A stretch of DNA of 64,000 nt, taken from positions 124,001 to 188,000 of the forward strand of contig NZ_JBBIAB010000006.1 in the NCBI RefSeq assembly GCF_039634785.1, read 5' to 3'. This stretch comes from Tistrella mobilis (lineage in GTDB: Bacteria; Pseudomonadota; Alphaproteobacteria; Tistrellales; Tistrellaceae). A program made the position numbers and the translations under genes. The notes beneath the pieces are model-generated. The model searched no databases. It worked only from the letters and a program-made list of their open reading frames with translations, and was not told the DNA's origin. Shown piece by piece: positions 26,592-35,067 of this stretch. The stretch's first letter is position 1. Every line of letters starts with the position of its first letter.

Positions 26592-27032
26592 ATGATCGAT
26601 GCCCCCGGACTGATCGATGCACCAGGACTTGTGGCGCTCTATCTCTCGGCCGTCATGCTGGGGGCGATGGTGTTCTTCTCCGGGATCGTGGCGCCGACCG
26701 TGTTCACCACGCTGGAGCCGCAGCCGGCGGCGCGGCTGATCCGGCGGATCTTTCCGCGCTATTACCTGCTGATCATCCTGACCGGTTTCGTCACCGCCCT
26801 TGCCGCCGCCTTCGCCGCACGCTGGCTGCCGGCGCTGCTCTTCACCCTGGTGGCGGCGCTTGGGCTGATCGCCCGCCACGGCATTCTGCCCGCGGTGAAC
26901 CGCGCCCGCGATGCGGAGCTTGCCGGCGACCTTGCCGCCGGCCGCCGCTTCGCGCGGCTGCACCGGGCAAGCGTGATCCTGAACGTCGTCCAACTGGTGA
27001 TCGCGGCGGTGGGGTTCGGGCAACTGGCCTGA
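26592..27032 (+). CDS. DUF4149-like membrane protein
   Basis: A 146-residue protein with four hydrophobic segments. Typical family features are GAMVFFSGIVAPTVFTTL near the N-terminus, RRIFPRYYLL after it, and FARLHRASVILNVVQLVIA near the end. The function of this family is unknown. The last 190 bp are overlapped on the other strand by the C-terminal extension of the DCC-family reading frame. Confidence 0.82.
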   Translation: MIDAPGLIDAPGLVALYLSAVMLGAMVFFSGIVAPTVFTTLEPQPAARLIRRIFPRYYLLIILTGFVTALAAAFAARWLPALLFTLVAALGLIARHGILPAVNRARDAELAGDLAAGRRFARLHRASVILNVVQLVIAAVGFGQLA

Positions 27033-27432
27033 TGCCGCCCCGGGCCAGCCATTGCAGCTGTGGCCGGACCACCAGGAAGCCGCGATAACCGATCTCCAGC
27101 AGCCAGGGCCGCGGCGGGATCCGCAGCAGCCGGGCCAGCCTGCGAAACCCCGGCAGCTGCTGCCAGAGGGTGAGCATGGCCCGGGCGCCCGTTTCCACCC
27201 GGCCATCGGCGGTGACCAGATGCAGCCGCGCCATCGCCCGGCGCCGGTCGATGCCGGCGGGCAAAGGGCGGCCGTCTTCCGCCGAGACGTCCAGAAAGCC
27301 GACCTGGCCGTCTGATGCGAGGCGCCGGTAGAGCGCCACCTCGCGCGCGCAAAGCGGGCAGCTGCCGTCATGCAGCAGGGTGCAGGCGGGGGAAGGGGAA
27401 GGGGAAGGGACGGGGACAGGGTACTCGGTCAT
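26842..27432 (-). CDS. DCC-family thiol-disulfide oxidoreductase-like protein (DUF393)
   Basis: A 196-residue reading frame whose residues about 16-135 are a DCC domain: CTLLHDGSCPLCAREVALYRR with the CPLC redox-like motif, then VDVSAEDG-like and WLLEIGYRGF. The family is usually about 130-150 residues. Here no stop follows, and the frame runs another 60 Arg/Pro/Gly-rich residues antisense to the DUF4149 gene. Its ATG overlaps the photolyase-like stop (ATGA), so the two are co-translated. Three GGGGAA hexamers at 27389-27406 encode a Pro-Ser run at the N-terminus. Confidence 0.75.
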   Translation of the reverse strand: MTEYPVPVPSPSPSPACTLLHDGSCPLCAREVALYRRLASDGQVGFLDVSAEDGRPLPAGIDRRRAMARLHLVTADGRVETGARAMLTLWQQLPGFRRLARLLRIPPRPWLLEIGYRGFLVVRPQLQWLARGGIRPVARTPPPRSPVGRRSGSRLPGAAARSGGRRQGRRQAPHRGRGSPRAECRGGRSAQAPPPG

Positions 27433-28715
27433 CGGCGGCTCTCGTCGGTGAGGCAGAGCTCTTCCGCCCCGCCTGAGAGGGCCAGCTCCACCAGCGGCGG
27501 CAGGCCCTTGCGGAAGCGGAAATAGCCATGGGATGCGCCGGCCGCGGTCGCGGCATCCCAGCGGCGCAGGCGGGTGGCGAGGTGCAGACCCGCCGCCTGC
27601 AGCCGCGGGATCAGCTGATCCACCACCATGGCGGCATGGCCGGCGGCCGGGTGCGGCAGCACGATCTGGCGGGCGCCGGCGGCGCGGGCATCGTCGATCA
27701 GCGTCGCGGCCAGCGCCTCGGCCGTGGGCGCGCCGACCGGCAGCGCCGCGGGCCCGCCGGCCGCCACCAGCCGGGCGGCGGCATCGGCCAGCGCATCCCG
27801 GGCGAAAGCCGCGGCCGGCTCTGCGACCGGGCCGGCGACGGCGCGGAAGGGGGTGAGATCCAGCGCCACCGCGCCGCGCATCTCCAGCCCGTCGAACAGG
27901 GTTTCGGGCCGGCCGTCATCCTCGGTCAGCACCAGCAGGGCGGGCAGGCGCGGATCGGCCGGGCGCGGCCGCGGCACCGGACCGGCCGGCGGCGGGGGCG
28001 CCTCGTCCAGCGGCTCGGGGGTTTCGTTCAGTTGGCCGGCGGGGTTGAACCGCCCGTCCGTGAAGCCGTGAATGTTGGCGGCGCGGGCGGCATAGGCCTT
28101 GCCCCGGCTGTGCAGCCCCGCAACCTGACGCCAGGACAGGGTGTTGGAGGCCGGATCGGCATCGATCAGCCGGCGCATGAACAGATCCGCCCCCAGCCGC
28201 CAGGGCAGGTTCAGCGTGAAGATCCAGATGCTGGCGAACCACATCCGGGCGTGATTGTGCAGATAGCCGGTCCGGGCCAGTTCCTGCGCCCAATGGTCGA
28301 AGCCGTCGATGCCGGTCCGCCCGGCCTCTGCCGCCTCCACCGCCGCCGCAAGCGCCGGATTGCGCACCAGCCCGGCCAGATCCTGCGCCACCCCCTGCCG
28401 CCAGGCCGCCCAGACCCCCGGCCGGCGCGCCAGCCAGCCCTTCCAGTAGCTGCGCCAGCCCACCTCCTCGACGAACTTCCCCGCCGCCACCCCGTGCCGC
28501 CCGACCGCGGCGGCGATCACCTCGGCCTCGCTGACCAGGCGGTGGCGCAGAAAGGGCGAGAGCATCGACACATTGCCCCGCACCACCGCCGCGCCCCGAT
28601 CGTGATTGCGATCGCGGGCATAGGCGGTGCCGGCGCGCGGCAGAAACCCGTCCAGCCGCTGCAACCCGGCAGCCCGGCTGGCCTCGGGGAAAAGCGGCAA
28701 CAGGGGAAGATCCAT
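27429..28715 (-). CDS. photolyase/cryptochrome-like FAD-binding protein
   Basis: About 428 residues from the ATG at 28715. Unlike a normal photolyase, the helical FAD-binding domain comes first: VGWRSYWKGWLARRPG, GYLHNHARMWFASIWIF, ADPASNTLSWRQVAGLHSRG. The Rossmann-like half comes last: LPALLVLTEDDGRPETLFDGL and LIDDARAAGARQIVLPHP. It would bind FAD and may repair UV lesions or act as a light sensor. It is coupled by a 4-nt overlap to the DCC-family gene and divergent from cas3. Longer in-frame starts would run into cas3. Confidence 0.78.
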   Translation of the reverse strand: MDLPLLPLFPEASRAAGLQRLDGFLPRAGTAYARDRNHDRGAAVVRGNVSMLSPFLRHRLVSEAEVIAAAVGRHGVAAGKFVEEVGWRSYWKGWLARRPGVWAAWRQGVAQDLAGLVRNPALAAAVEAAEAGRTGIDGFDHWAQELARTGYLHNHARMWFASIWIFTLNLPWRLGADLFMRRLIDADPASNTLSWRQVAGLHSRGKAYAARAANIHGFTDGRFNPAGQLNETPEPLDEAPPPPAGPVPRPRPADPRLPALLVLTEDDGRPETLFDGLEMRGAVALDLTPFRAVAGPVAEPAAAFARDALADAAARLVAAGGPAALPVGAPTAEALAATLIDDARAAGARQIVLPHPAAGHAAMVVDQLIPRLQAAGLHLATRLRRWDAATAAGASHGYFRFRKGLPPLVELALSGGAEELCLTDESRR

Positions 28716-28918
28716 CCATCCGGCCTCGACATGTGGTCCCGGCGGTTCTACGTGGCCGGCGGCCGGTCGGATCCCCCGCCGCCGGCGGCCGGGGCCTGTG
28801 CGAGCCCTCATTCTCCACGGGAATAGAGGCGCGACCATCCGCCCCACATCTCCGCCTTGCACGTGTGGTGATCGCATCGTAACCTGATGCCGTCCCATTC
28901 CCCGCATGCGGTCGCCAC

Positions 28919-31330
28919 ATGCCGTTTTATGCCCATTCGCTGAAGGACCGGCCCGAGACCGCGTGGCATCTGCTGGCCGATCATCTGCGGGCGGTGGGGG
29001 CTGGGGCGGGGGGGAGTGCCGCGCGGTTCGGGCAGGAGAGCATCGCCCGGGCGGCCGGGCTGCTGCATGACAGCGGCAAGTACTCTCCGGAATTTCAGGC
29101 GCGGCTGCGCGGGGATGTCTCCAAGGTCGATCATGCGACCTGGGGCGCACGGGTGATGTCCGACATGATCCGCGACCGCGCCGGCGGGCTGGCCGGGCGT
29201 CTGCCCGGGGCGCAGGCGGTGCTCTATGCCGTGGCCGGGCATCATGCCGGGCTGGCGGATTTCGAGGATCAGGGCGATGGCGGCCGCGGCAGCCTGCGGG
29301 AGCGGGTGGAGAAGAAGCCGCTCGACGATGCCTCGGCCTGGAAAGACGAGATCACGCCGCCCGAGCCCGATGAGAGCTGGCTCCGTCTGCCGCCGCCGCG
29401 GCCGGGGGAGGCGCCGGACGACCGCGCCGGGTTCCGCTTCGCGGTGATGACCCGGATGGTGTTCTCGTGCCTGGTGGATGCCGATTACGCCGACACCGCC
29501 GCCTTTCATGCCGCCGCCGAGGGCCGGGAAGATCCGGAGGCGGGGTTCGAGGCCGCGCCCATGGCGGTGCTGCGGGGGCGGGTGGACGGGTTCATCGACG
29601 GTCTTGCCGCCCGGGCCGCGGCCATGGCCGCCGGGCAGGCGGGGGCGGAGCGGGTGGTGGCCGCCCGCGCCGGGGTGCTGGCCGATTGCCGGGCGGCGGC
29701 ATCGGCGGGGCAGGGCGTGTTCTCGCTTTCGGTGCCAACCGGCGGCGGCAAGACGCTGGCCTCGCTCGCCTTCGCGCTGGCCCATGCCGAGGCGTATGGG
29801 CTCGACCGGGTGATCATCGTCATCCCCTATACCTCGATCATCGAGCAGACCGCCGGGGTGATCCGCCAGGCGCTGGGGGCCGATCTGGCCGATCAGGTGC
29901 TGGAACATCACAGCGCCTTCGACACCGAAGCCGATCTGGACCGCCGCAACATCCCGCCGGAGGGCCGGGAGCGCTGGCAGGGCCGCGACAAGCTGCGCCG
30001 GGCGATGGAGCGCTGGAACCGGCCGATCATCGTCACCACCGCCGTGCAGTTCCTGGAAAGCCTGTTTTCGGACCGCCCGGCGCGCTGCCGCAAATTGCAG
30101 GCGATCCCGCGATCCGTGGTGATCCTGGACGAGGCCCATATGATGCCCCGCGGCCTGCTGCGCCCGACGGTCGCGATGCTCGACGAGCTGGCGGCGAATT
30201 ACCGGGTGACGGTGGTGCTGGCGACGGCGACGCAGCCGGTGCTGGTGGCGCCCGACGACACTGCGGAGGTCGTGGACGAATACGCCCAGGTGTTCGGGCT
30301 GGAGGGCGGGTTCCGGGCGGTGCGCGAGATCGTCTCCGACGCCTCTGCCCTGCATCAGCGGCTGGCGCGGGTGCGCGTGCAGGATGCGGGCAGTCTGGAC
30401 GATGCCGGCGTGATCGCGCGACTTATGACCGCACCCCAGGCGCTGGCGGTGGTCGACACCCGCCTTCATGCCCGGCGGCTTTACGAGGCACTGGCCGCAT
30501 CGGCGCCCGAGGGCGCGTTCCACCTGTCGGCGCTGATGACCGCCGCCCATCGCAGCCGGCGGCTGGACGAGATTCGCGCCCGGCTGGCGGCGGGCGGGGC
30601 CTGCCGGATCATTTCCACCACCGTCATCGAATGCGGCGTGGATATCGACCTGCCGATGGTGCTGCGCGCGGCGGCGGGTTTCGATTCGATCGCCCAGGCC
30701 GCGGGGCGCTGCAACCGCGAGGGCCGGCTGGGCCGGGGCGGGATCGTCGAGGTCTTCACGCCCGCCGACCCGGCGGACCAGCCGAAACGCCTGGCCCAGG
30801 CGCTGGCGGCAGCGGCGACGGCGCGGACATCGATGGCCGAGCAGGGCATCGCCGACCCGCTCTCGCCCGAGGCGATGCGGCTCTATTTCGATGCCCTGTT
30901 CTGGCAGATGCTCGACAGGCTGGATAGCGCAAACATCATGGCGCTGCACGACAGCCCGCGGCGCCTCGCCATCCCCTTCGCCACCATCGCCGCCCTCTAC
31001 CGGATCATCGAGGACGGCATGCTGCCGCTGATCATCCCGACCACGCCCGAGGCCGAAGCCTGCGTGGCGGCGCTGGATGCCGCCGACCCGTCCGCCCTCG
31101 ACCGCTTCGGTGGTGCTGGCGGGGCCGCAAGGCTGCTGCAACGCCATGTCGTGACCCTGCCGCCGCGGATCCGGAAGATGCTGGTGGAGGCAAGTGCGGC
31201 GCATGTGGTGGGTGGGGAGCGGTATGGGGAGCAGTTCATGGTTCTGACCAATACCAGCCTGTACCGCGAGGATGTGGGGTTGGTTTGGGAGGAGCCGGCG
31301 TTCGTCGCGGTGGAGAGATTGGTTTTCTAA
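28919..31330 (+). CDS. cas3: CRISPR-associated helicase/nuclease Cas3 (type I-C)
   Basis: An 803-residue fusion of an HD nuclease and a DExH helicase, recruited by Cascade to degrade target DNA. The HD part has His6, then His50-Asp51 in LLHDSGKYSPEF and GHHAGLADF. The helicase has Walker A VPTGGGKTLASLAFAL (about residues 271-285), DEAH in VVILDEAHMM (about 403), TATQPVL, and motif VI-like VIECGVDIDLP and QAAGRCNREGR. All key residues look intact. It is the first gene of the type I-C operon, separated from cas5c by 201 bp that hold a crRNA-like element. Confidence 0.96.
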   Translation: MPFYAHSLKDRPETAWHLLADHLRAVGAGAGGSAARFGQESIARAAGLLHDSGKYSPEFQARLRGDVSKVDHATWGARVMSDMIRDRAGGLAGRLPGAQAVLYAVAGHHAGLADFEDQGDGGRGSLRERVEKKPLDDASAWKDEITPPEPDESWLRLPPPRPGEAPDDRAGFRFAVMTRMVFSCLVDADYADTAAFHAAAEGREDPEAGFEAAPMAVLRGRVDGFIDGLAARAAAMAAGQAGAERVVAARAGVLADCRAAASAGQGVFSLSVPTGGGKTLASLAFALAHAEAYGLDRVIIVIPYTSIIEQTAGVIRQALGADLADQVLEHHSAFDTEADLDRRNIPPEGRERWQGRDKLRRAMERWNRPIIVTTAVQFLESLFSDRPARCRKLQAIPRSVVILDEAHMMPRGLLRPTVAMLDELAANYRVTVVLATATQPVLVAPDDTAEVVDEYAQVFGLEGGFRAVREIVSDASALHQRLARVRVQDAGSLDDAGVIARLMTAPQALAVVDTRLHARRLYEALAASAPEGAFHLSALMTAAHRSRRLDEIRARLAAGGACRIISTTVIECGVDIDLPMVLRAAAGFDSIAQAAGRCNREGRLGRGGIVEVFTPADPADQPKRLAQALAAAATARTSMAEQGIADPLSPEAMRLYFDALFWQMLDRLDSANIMALHDSPRRLAIPFATIAALYRIIEDGMLPLIIPTTPEAEACVAALDAADPSALDRFGGAGGAARLLQRHVVTLPPRIRKMLVEASAAHVVGGERYGEQFMVLTNTSLYREDVGLVWEEPAFVAVERLVF

Positions 31331-31336
31331 CAGTTT

Positions 31337-31350
31337 CAAGATTGCCAGAA
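31337..31350 (-). promoter_or_regulatory. self-target with TTC PAM upstream of the cas5c promoter
   Basis: Read on the minus strand this is TTC (31350-31348) followed by TGGCAATCTTG, then A and two more matching bases reaching 31334. It equals the first 11 bases of the spacer-like sequence at 31444, plus positions 13 and 14; only position 12 differs. TTC is the known PAM of type I-C systems. The PAM ends 7 bp before the predicted -35 of the cas5c promoter. Confidence 0.6.
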
Positions 31351-31357
31351 ATAGCGC

Positions 31358-31386
31358 TTGACGATCATCAGGCGGATAAGAAAAAT
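31358..31386 (+). promoter_or_regulatory. predicted promoter for the crRNA-like RNA and cas5c
   Basis: TTGACG (31358-31363) and AAAAAT (31381-31386) are 17 bp apart, matching sigma-70 consensus at 5 of 6 and 4 of 6 positions. Transcription would start near 31393, just before the repeat-like hairpin. An internal promoter here would explain the long gap after cas3. Confidence 0.5.
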
Positions 31387-31392
31387 TGTGAA

Positions 31393-31491
31393 CACGAAAT
31401 GATTGTGTCGACCGGTGCGGCTATGCCGGTCGCGGATTGAAACTGGCAATCTTGGAAGACGGTCACCCGGGGGCCGGCCGCGTCGGCCCCC
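31393..31491 (+). ncRNA. candidate crRNA-like regulatory RNA (CreR/CreA type)
   Basis: From the predicted start the transcript would contain the repeat-like hairpin (31409-31432), the conserved handle ending GATTGAAAC (31435-31443), a spacer-like sequence from 31444, and a second strong hairpin at 31469-31491 (8-bp stem GGGGGCCG/CGGCCCCC). Cas5c, encoded next, is the enzyme that cuts type I-C repeats. The spacer start matches the self-target at 31334-31347. By analogy with crRNA-like RNAs known in other CRISPR subtypes, it would guide Cascade to repress this operon. Prediction only. Confidence 0.55.
31407..31443 (+). CRISPR. solitary degenerate type I-C repeat
   Basis: The 37-nt element starts GTCG and ends CGGATTGAAAC, the start and 3-prime end of typical type I-C repeats (usually 32 nt). 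Its middle is a perfect 7-bp stem CGACCGG/CCGGTCG with a 10-nt loop, larger than usual. It occurs once and is not part of an array. Confidence 0.65.
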
Positions 31492-31531
31492 AACGACCCT
31501 TCATGTCTTCTCCCTCTGAAAGGTGAGGACG

Positions 31532-32197
31532 ATGGCTTTTGGCGTTCGGCTCCACGTCACCGGGCCGCGGGCGCTCTACACACGCCCGGAAATGAAGGTG
31601 GAGCGTGTGTCATATGATGTCCTGACACCTTCTGCCGCCCGCGGAATCGTCGAAGCGATCCACTGGAAGCCGGCAGTCCGCTGGCAGATCGACCGGATCA
31701 TTGTGCTCAACCCGATCCGCTTCGAGACCATAAGGCGCAACGAGGTCGGCTCGAAGATCGCGGCCGGGGTGGTCAAGCGGGCGCGGGCGGCCGGGAGTAC
31801 CGCGGGCGTCTATACCATCGTCGAGGAAGACCGCCAGCAGCGCGCCTCGGTGGTGCTGCGCGATGTCGCCTATATCATCGAGGCCCATTTCGAGCTGACG
31901 GCGGCGGCGGGGCCGTCGGATAACGAGGGCAAGCATCTCGACATCTTCAACCGGCGGCTGGCGCGCGGGCAGTGCTATCAGCAGCCTTGCCTGGGCACGC
32001 GCGAATTCGCCGCCGATTTCGGGCCGGTGGAGGGCGATCCGGTGCCGCATGCGGATCTGGCCGGCACGCGGGATCTGGGCTGGATGCTTTATGACATCGA
32101 CTATGCCCATGGCATGCAGCCGCGTTTCTTCCGGGCGCGGATGGTTGATGGCGTGATCACGGTGCCGCCGCCGCAGTCGGATGAGGTGGTGTCGTGA
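31532..32197 (+). CDS. cas5c: type I-C Cas5 (Cas5c/Cas5d), crRNA-processing endoribonuclease
   Basis: A 221-residue Cascade subunit. In type I-C this protein replaces Cas6 and cuts precursor crRNA at the repeat hairpin. I take the ATG at 31532, with AGGTGAGG just upstream; an in-frame GTG at 31523 lies inside that ribosome-binding site. Family features include LHVTGPRALYTRPEMKVERVSYDVLTPSAARGI near the N-terminus (shown here in two parts) and WKPAVRWQIDRIIVLNPI. It overlaps cas8c by 4 nt. Confidence 0.95.
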   Translation: MAFGVRLHVTGPRALYTRPEMKVERVSYDVLTPSAARGIVEAIHWKPAVRWQIDRIIVLNPIRFETIRRNEVGSKIAAGVVKRARAAGSTAGVYTIVEEDRQQRASVVLRDVAYIIEAHFELTAAAGPSDNEGKHLDIFNRRLARGQCYQQPCLGTREFAADFGPVEGDPVPHADLAGTRDLGWMLYDIDYAHGMQPRFFRARMVDGVITVPPPQSDEVVS

Positions 32198-34104
32198 TCC
32201 TGCAGCAGCTGGCCGAGTATTACGATCGTCGGATCGAGGGCGGGGATACCGATCTTCCCGAAGAGGGGATGTCGGAACAGGCGATCGACGCCGCGGTCGA
32301 TCTGGAGCGGTTTCAGCCGGGTGGTGTGCCGCCGGTGCTGCTGCTGGGCGACCGCAGCGGCAAGAAACCGAAACCGCTGCGCATGACCGTGCCGGCGGCG
32401 ATCAAGCGTACCTCGGGCGTGGCGGCCAATTTCCTCTGGGACAAATCCGCCTATGTGCTGGGCGTGAAGCGCGCCGGCAAGACGCCGGATGCCGGTGTGG
32501 TGGCGGCCGAGAAGGAGTTCGAGGCCTTCCGGCAGCTGCATACCGAGGCGCTGGCGGGAACCGAGGACCGCGCCCTGCTCAAGCTGCTGGAATTCCTGGA
32601 GGACTGGACACCGGAACGGGCGGTGGCGGCGGTCGAGGCCGGCGAAATTCCGATCGAAGCCGTGGACGGCAATCTCATTTTCCGCTTCGGCCGCGGCACC
32701 GTGCGCGATCTGCACCGCTTCCGGGCGGCCCGGGCCGCCTGGGCCGCGCGACGCGAAGCGGTGGCGGGGGCGGCCGGGCGTTGCCTGGTCAGCGGCATTG
32801 TGGCCCCGATCGCTAAGCTGCATCCCTCGATCAAGGGCGTGCGGGGTGCGCAGAGTTCCGGCGCGTCGCTGGTCTCGTTCAATCTGAGTGCCTTCACCTC
32901 CTTCGGCAAGGAACAGGGGGCGAATGCGCCGATCTCGGAACGGGTCGCCTTCGCCTATGGCGCGGTGCTGAACAAGCTGCTGGCGCCCGATGGCGCACAC
33001 CGGGTGCAGATCGGCGATGCGACCACGGTGTTCTGGACCGACGCCCCCAACCCCGCCGACGACACCGCAAGCCGCGTGCTCGCCAATGCCGTTTCCCCCG
33101 CTTATGGGCTGATGGACCAGGACGAGGGTGCAGAGGCCGACGAGGCGGGCGAGGACGGCACCGCAAAAAAGCCCAAAATCGACCTGAAGATGAGCGACGA
33201 GGAGGCGAAGCGGGTTCGCACCGCGCTCTCGGCGCTCGCCCGCGGGCGGACGATGGGCGAGGCGATCTCGGCGGATCTTGACCCCGACACCCGGCTCTGG
33301 GTGCTGGGGCTGGCGCCCAACGCCGCCCGGCTGGCGCTGCGCTTCTGGTACGAAGACCGGCTGGGCGATGCGGTCGATCATGTCCGCCAGCACTGGCACG
33401 ACCTCCGCCTCGACCCCGGCATCGATGCCGGGCGACCGGTGTCGGTTTACGCGCTGCTGAAGGCCCTGGCGCCGCAGGGCAAGCTCGACAATCTGCCGCC
33501 GAAGCTTGGCGGCGACATCATGCGGGCGGTGCTGAGCGGCCGCCCGTACCCCGCCAATATGGCGGCACTGGCGCTGATGCGCATCCGTGCCGACGGAGAG
33601 ATTTCCGCCCTCAGGGTCGCCATGCTCAAGGCCTGGCTGCTCCGGCGGTCGGGAAAGGAACCCCTGGAGAGGGAGGGCGATCTCGTGAGTCTGGATCCTG
33701 CCGAAACCAATGCCGGCTACCGGCTGGGGCGGCTGTTTGCCGTGCTGGAGAACCTTCAGCGGGCGGCGCTGCCGGGGCTGAACGCCACCATCCGCGACCG
33801 GTTCTATGGCGCGGCCTCGGCAACGCCCGGGTCGATCTTCCCGGTGCTGATGCGCGGCAGCACCCATCATGCGGCGAAGCTGCGCAAGGATCGCGGTGGT
33901 CTCGCCCACTGGTACGACACCACCATCGCCGAGGTCGTGGACGGCCTGCCCTCGAACCTGCCACGCCATCTGGGGGTGGAGGATCAGGGCCGGTTCGCGA
34001 TCGGCTATTTCCATCAGCGCCAGGCGATGATGACCCGCGCCCCGGCCGAGGTGAAGGCTGCGGAGGCCGGCGAGCCGGCCGTGGTCGGCGACGACGACGC
34101 CTGA
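32194..34104 (+). CDS. cas8c: type I-C Cascade large subunit Cas8c (Csd1)
   Basis: A 636-residue large subunit that recognises the PAM and holds the Cascade complex. It starts at a GTG that overlaps the cas5c stop. The N-terminus MILQQLAEYYDR and MSEQAIDAAVDLERFQPGGV are typical of Csd1. Further landmarks are SAYVLGVKR, CLVSGIVAPIAKLHPSIKGV and VGDATTVFWTD-like (seen as IGDATTVFWTDA). Length and order fit the family. An acidic Glu/Asp-rich loop lies near residue 310-325. Confidence 0.95.
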   Translation: MILQQLAEYYDRRIEGGDTDLPEEGMSEQAIDAAVDLERFQPGGVPPVLLLGDRSGKKPKPLRMTVPAAIKRTSGVAANFLWDKSAYVLGVKRAGKTPDAGVVAAEKEFEAFRQLHTEALAGTEDRALLKLLEFLEDWTPERAVAAVEAGEIPIEAVDGNLIFRFGRGTVRDLHRFRAARAAWAARREAVAGAAGRCLVSGIVAPIAKLHPSIKGVRGAQSSGASLVSFNLSAFTSFGKEQGANAPISERVAFAYGAVLNKLLAPDGAHRVQIGDATTVFWTDAPNPADDTASRVLANAVSPAYGLMDQDEGAEADEAGEDGTAKKPKIDLKMSDEEAKRVRTALSALARGRTMGEAISADLDPDTRLWVLGLAPNAARLALRFWYEDRLGDAVDHVRQHWHDLRLDPGIDAGRPVSVYALLKALAPQGKLDNLPPKLGGDIMRAVLSGRPYPANMAALALMRIRADGEISALRVAMLKAWLLRRSGKEPLEREGDLVSLDPAETNAGYRLGRLFAVLENLQRAALPGLNATIRDRFYGAASATPGSIFPVLMRGSTHHAAKLRKDRGGLAHWYDTTIAEVVDGLPSNLPRHLGVEDQGRFAIGYFHQRQAMMTRAPAEVKAAEAGEPAVVGDDDA

Positions 34105-34161
34105 TCGCCGCATCACCCTGTTTCATGATGTGAGCCCCTTCTTCGAAAGCGCCCGTTTCCC

Positions 34162-35034
34162 ATGACCGCGATCAGCAACCGCTATGATTTCGTCTATCTC
34201 TTCGACGTCACCAACGGCAACCCGAACGGCGACCCGGATGCCGGCAACCTGCCGCGGCTCGACCCCGAGACCAATCAGGGGCTGGTGACCGATGTCAGCC
34301 TGAAGCGCAAGGTGCGCAATTTCGTCGACATGGTCGCCGGCAGCACGCCCGGCCACGAGATTTACATGCGGGAGCGCTCGTACCTGAACGAGCAGCACGA
34401 GAGGGCCTACAAGGCGCTCGACATCAAGCCTGAGCCGAAGAAGCTGCCCAAGAAGGAGGAAGAGGCGCGCGCGGTGACCGCCTGGATGTGCGCCAATTTC
34501 TTCGACATCCGCACCTTCGGCGCGGTGATGACCACCGAGACGAACACCGGCCAGGTCCGCGGCCCGGTGCAGCTGACCTTCGCGACCTCGATCGACCCGA
34601 TCATGCCGCTCGAAATCTCGATCACCCGCATGGCCGCGACCAAGGAAGAGCCGGGCAAGAACGACATCCGCACCATGGGCCGCAAGCATATCGTGCCCTA
34701 CGGTCTCTATCGTGCCCATGGCTTCATCAGTGCCCATCTGGCGGGGCGGACCGGCTTTTCGGACGACGACCTCGCCTTGTTCTGGGCGGCGCTGCAGAAC
34801 ATGTTCGACCACGACCGCTCGGCCGCCCGCGGGGAGATGACCGCGCGCGAACTGGTGGTGTTCCGGCATGACAGCGCCATCGGCAACGCCCCGGCGCACA
34901 AGCTGTTCAAGCGCGTGACCGTCACCCGCGCCACCCCCGACGAGGCCCGCCCGCCGCGCAGCTTCGACGACTACCGCGTGGAGGTGGACACCGACGGGCT
35001 GCCCGAGGGGATTACGGTGGAGCGGATGATCTGA
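34162..35034 (+). CDS. cas7c: type I-C Cascade backbone subunit Cas7c (Csd2)
   Basis: A 290-residue RAMP protein that polymerises along the crRNA spacer. The N-terminus [20 protein letters not shown] is the family signature. Others are [36 protein letters not shown] and [18 protein letters not shown]. It lies 57 nt after cas8c and 33 nt before cas4. No defect is seen. Confidence 0.96.
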   Translation: MTAISNRYDFVYLFDVTNGNPNGDPDAGNLPRLDPETNQGLVTDVSLKRKVRNFVDMVAGSTPGHEIYMRERSYLNEQHERAYKALDIKPEPKKLPKKEEEARAVTAWMCANFFDIRTFGAVMTTETNTGQVRGPVQLTFATSIDPIMPLEISITRMAATKEEPGKNDIRTMGRKHIVPYGLYRAHGFISAHLAGRTGFSDDDLALFWAALQNMFDHDRSAARGEMTARELVVFRHDSAIGNAPAHKLFKRVTVTRATPDEARPPRSFDDYRVEVDTDGLPEGITVERMI

Positions 35035-35067
35035 TCCGCCGACATGATCCGGGGGGAGGGCACAGCG

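Noticed and set aside
28716-29150. N-terminal extension of the photolyase-like gene to 29150.
   Set aside because: It would run antisense through the start of cas3 and adds only Arg/Pro-rich sequence; the ATG at 28715 gives a sensible start.
31399-31440. A 13-codon open frame (ATG to TGA) inside the cas3-cas5c gap, overlapping the repeat-like element.
   Set aside because: It has no ribosome-binding site and its bases are explained by the repeat hairpin and handle; chance is the simpler explanation.
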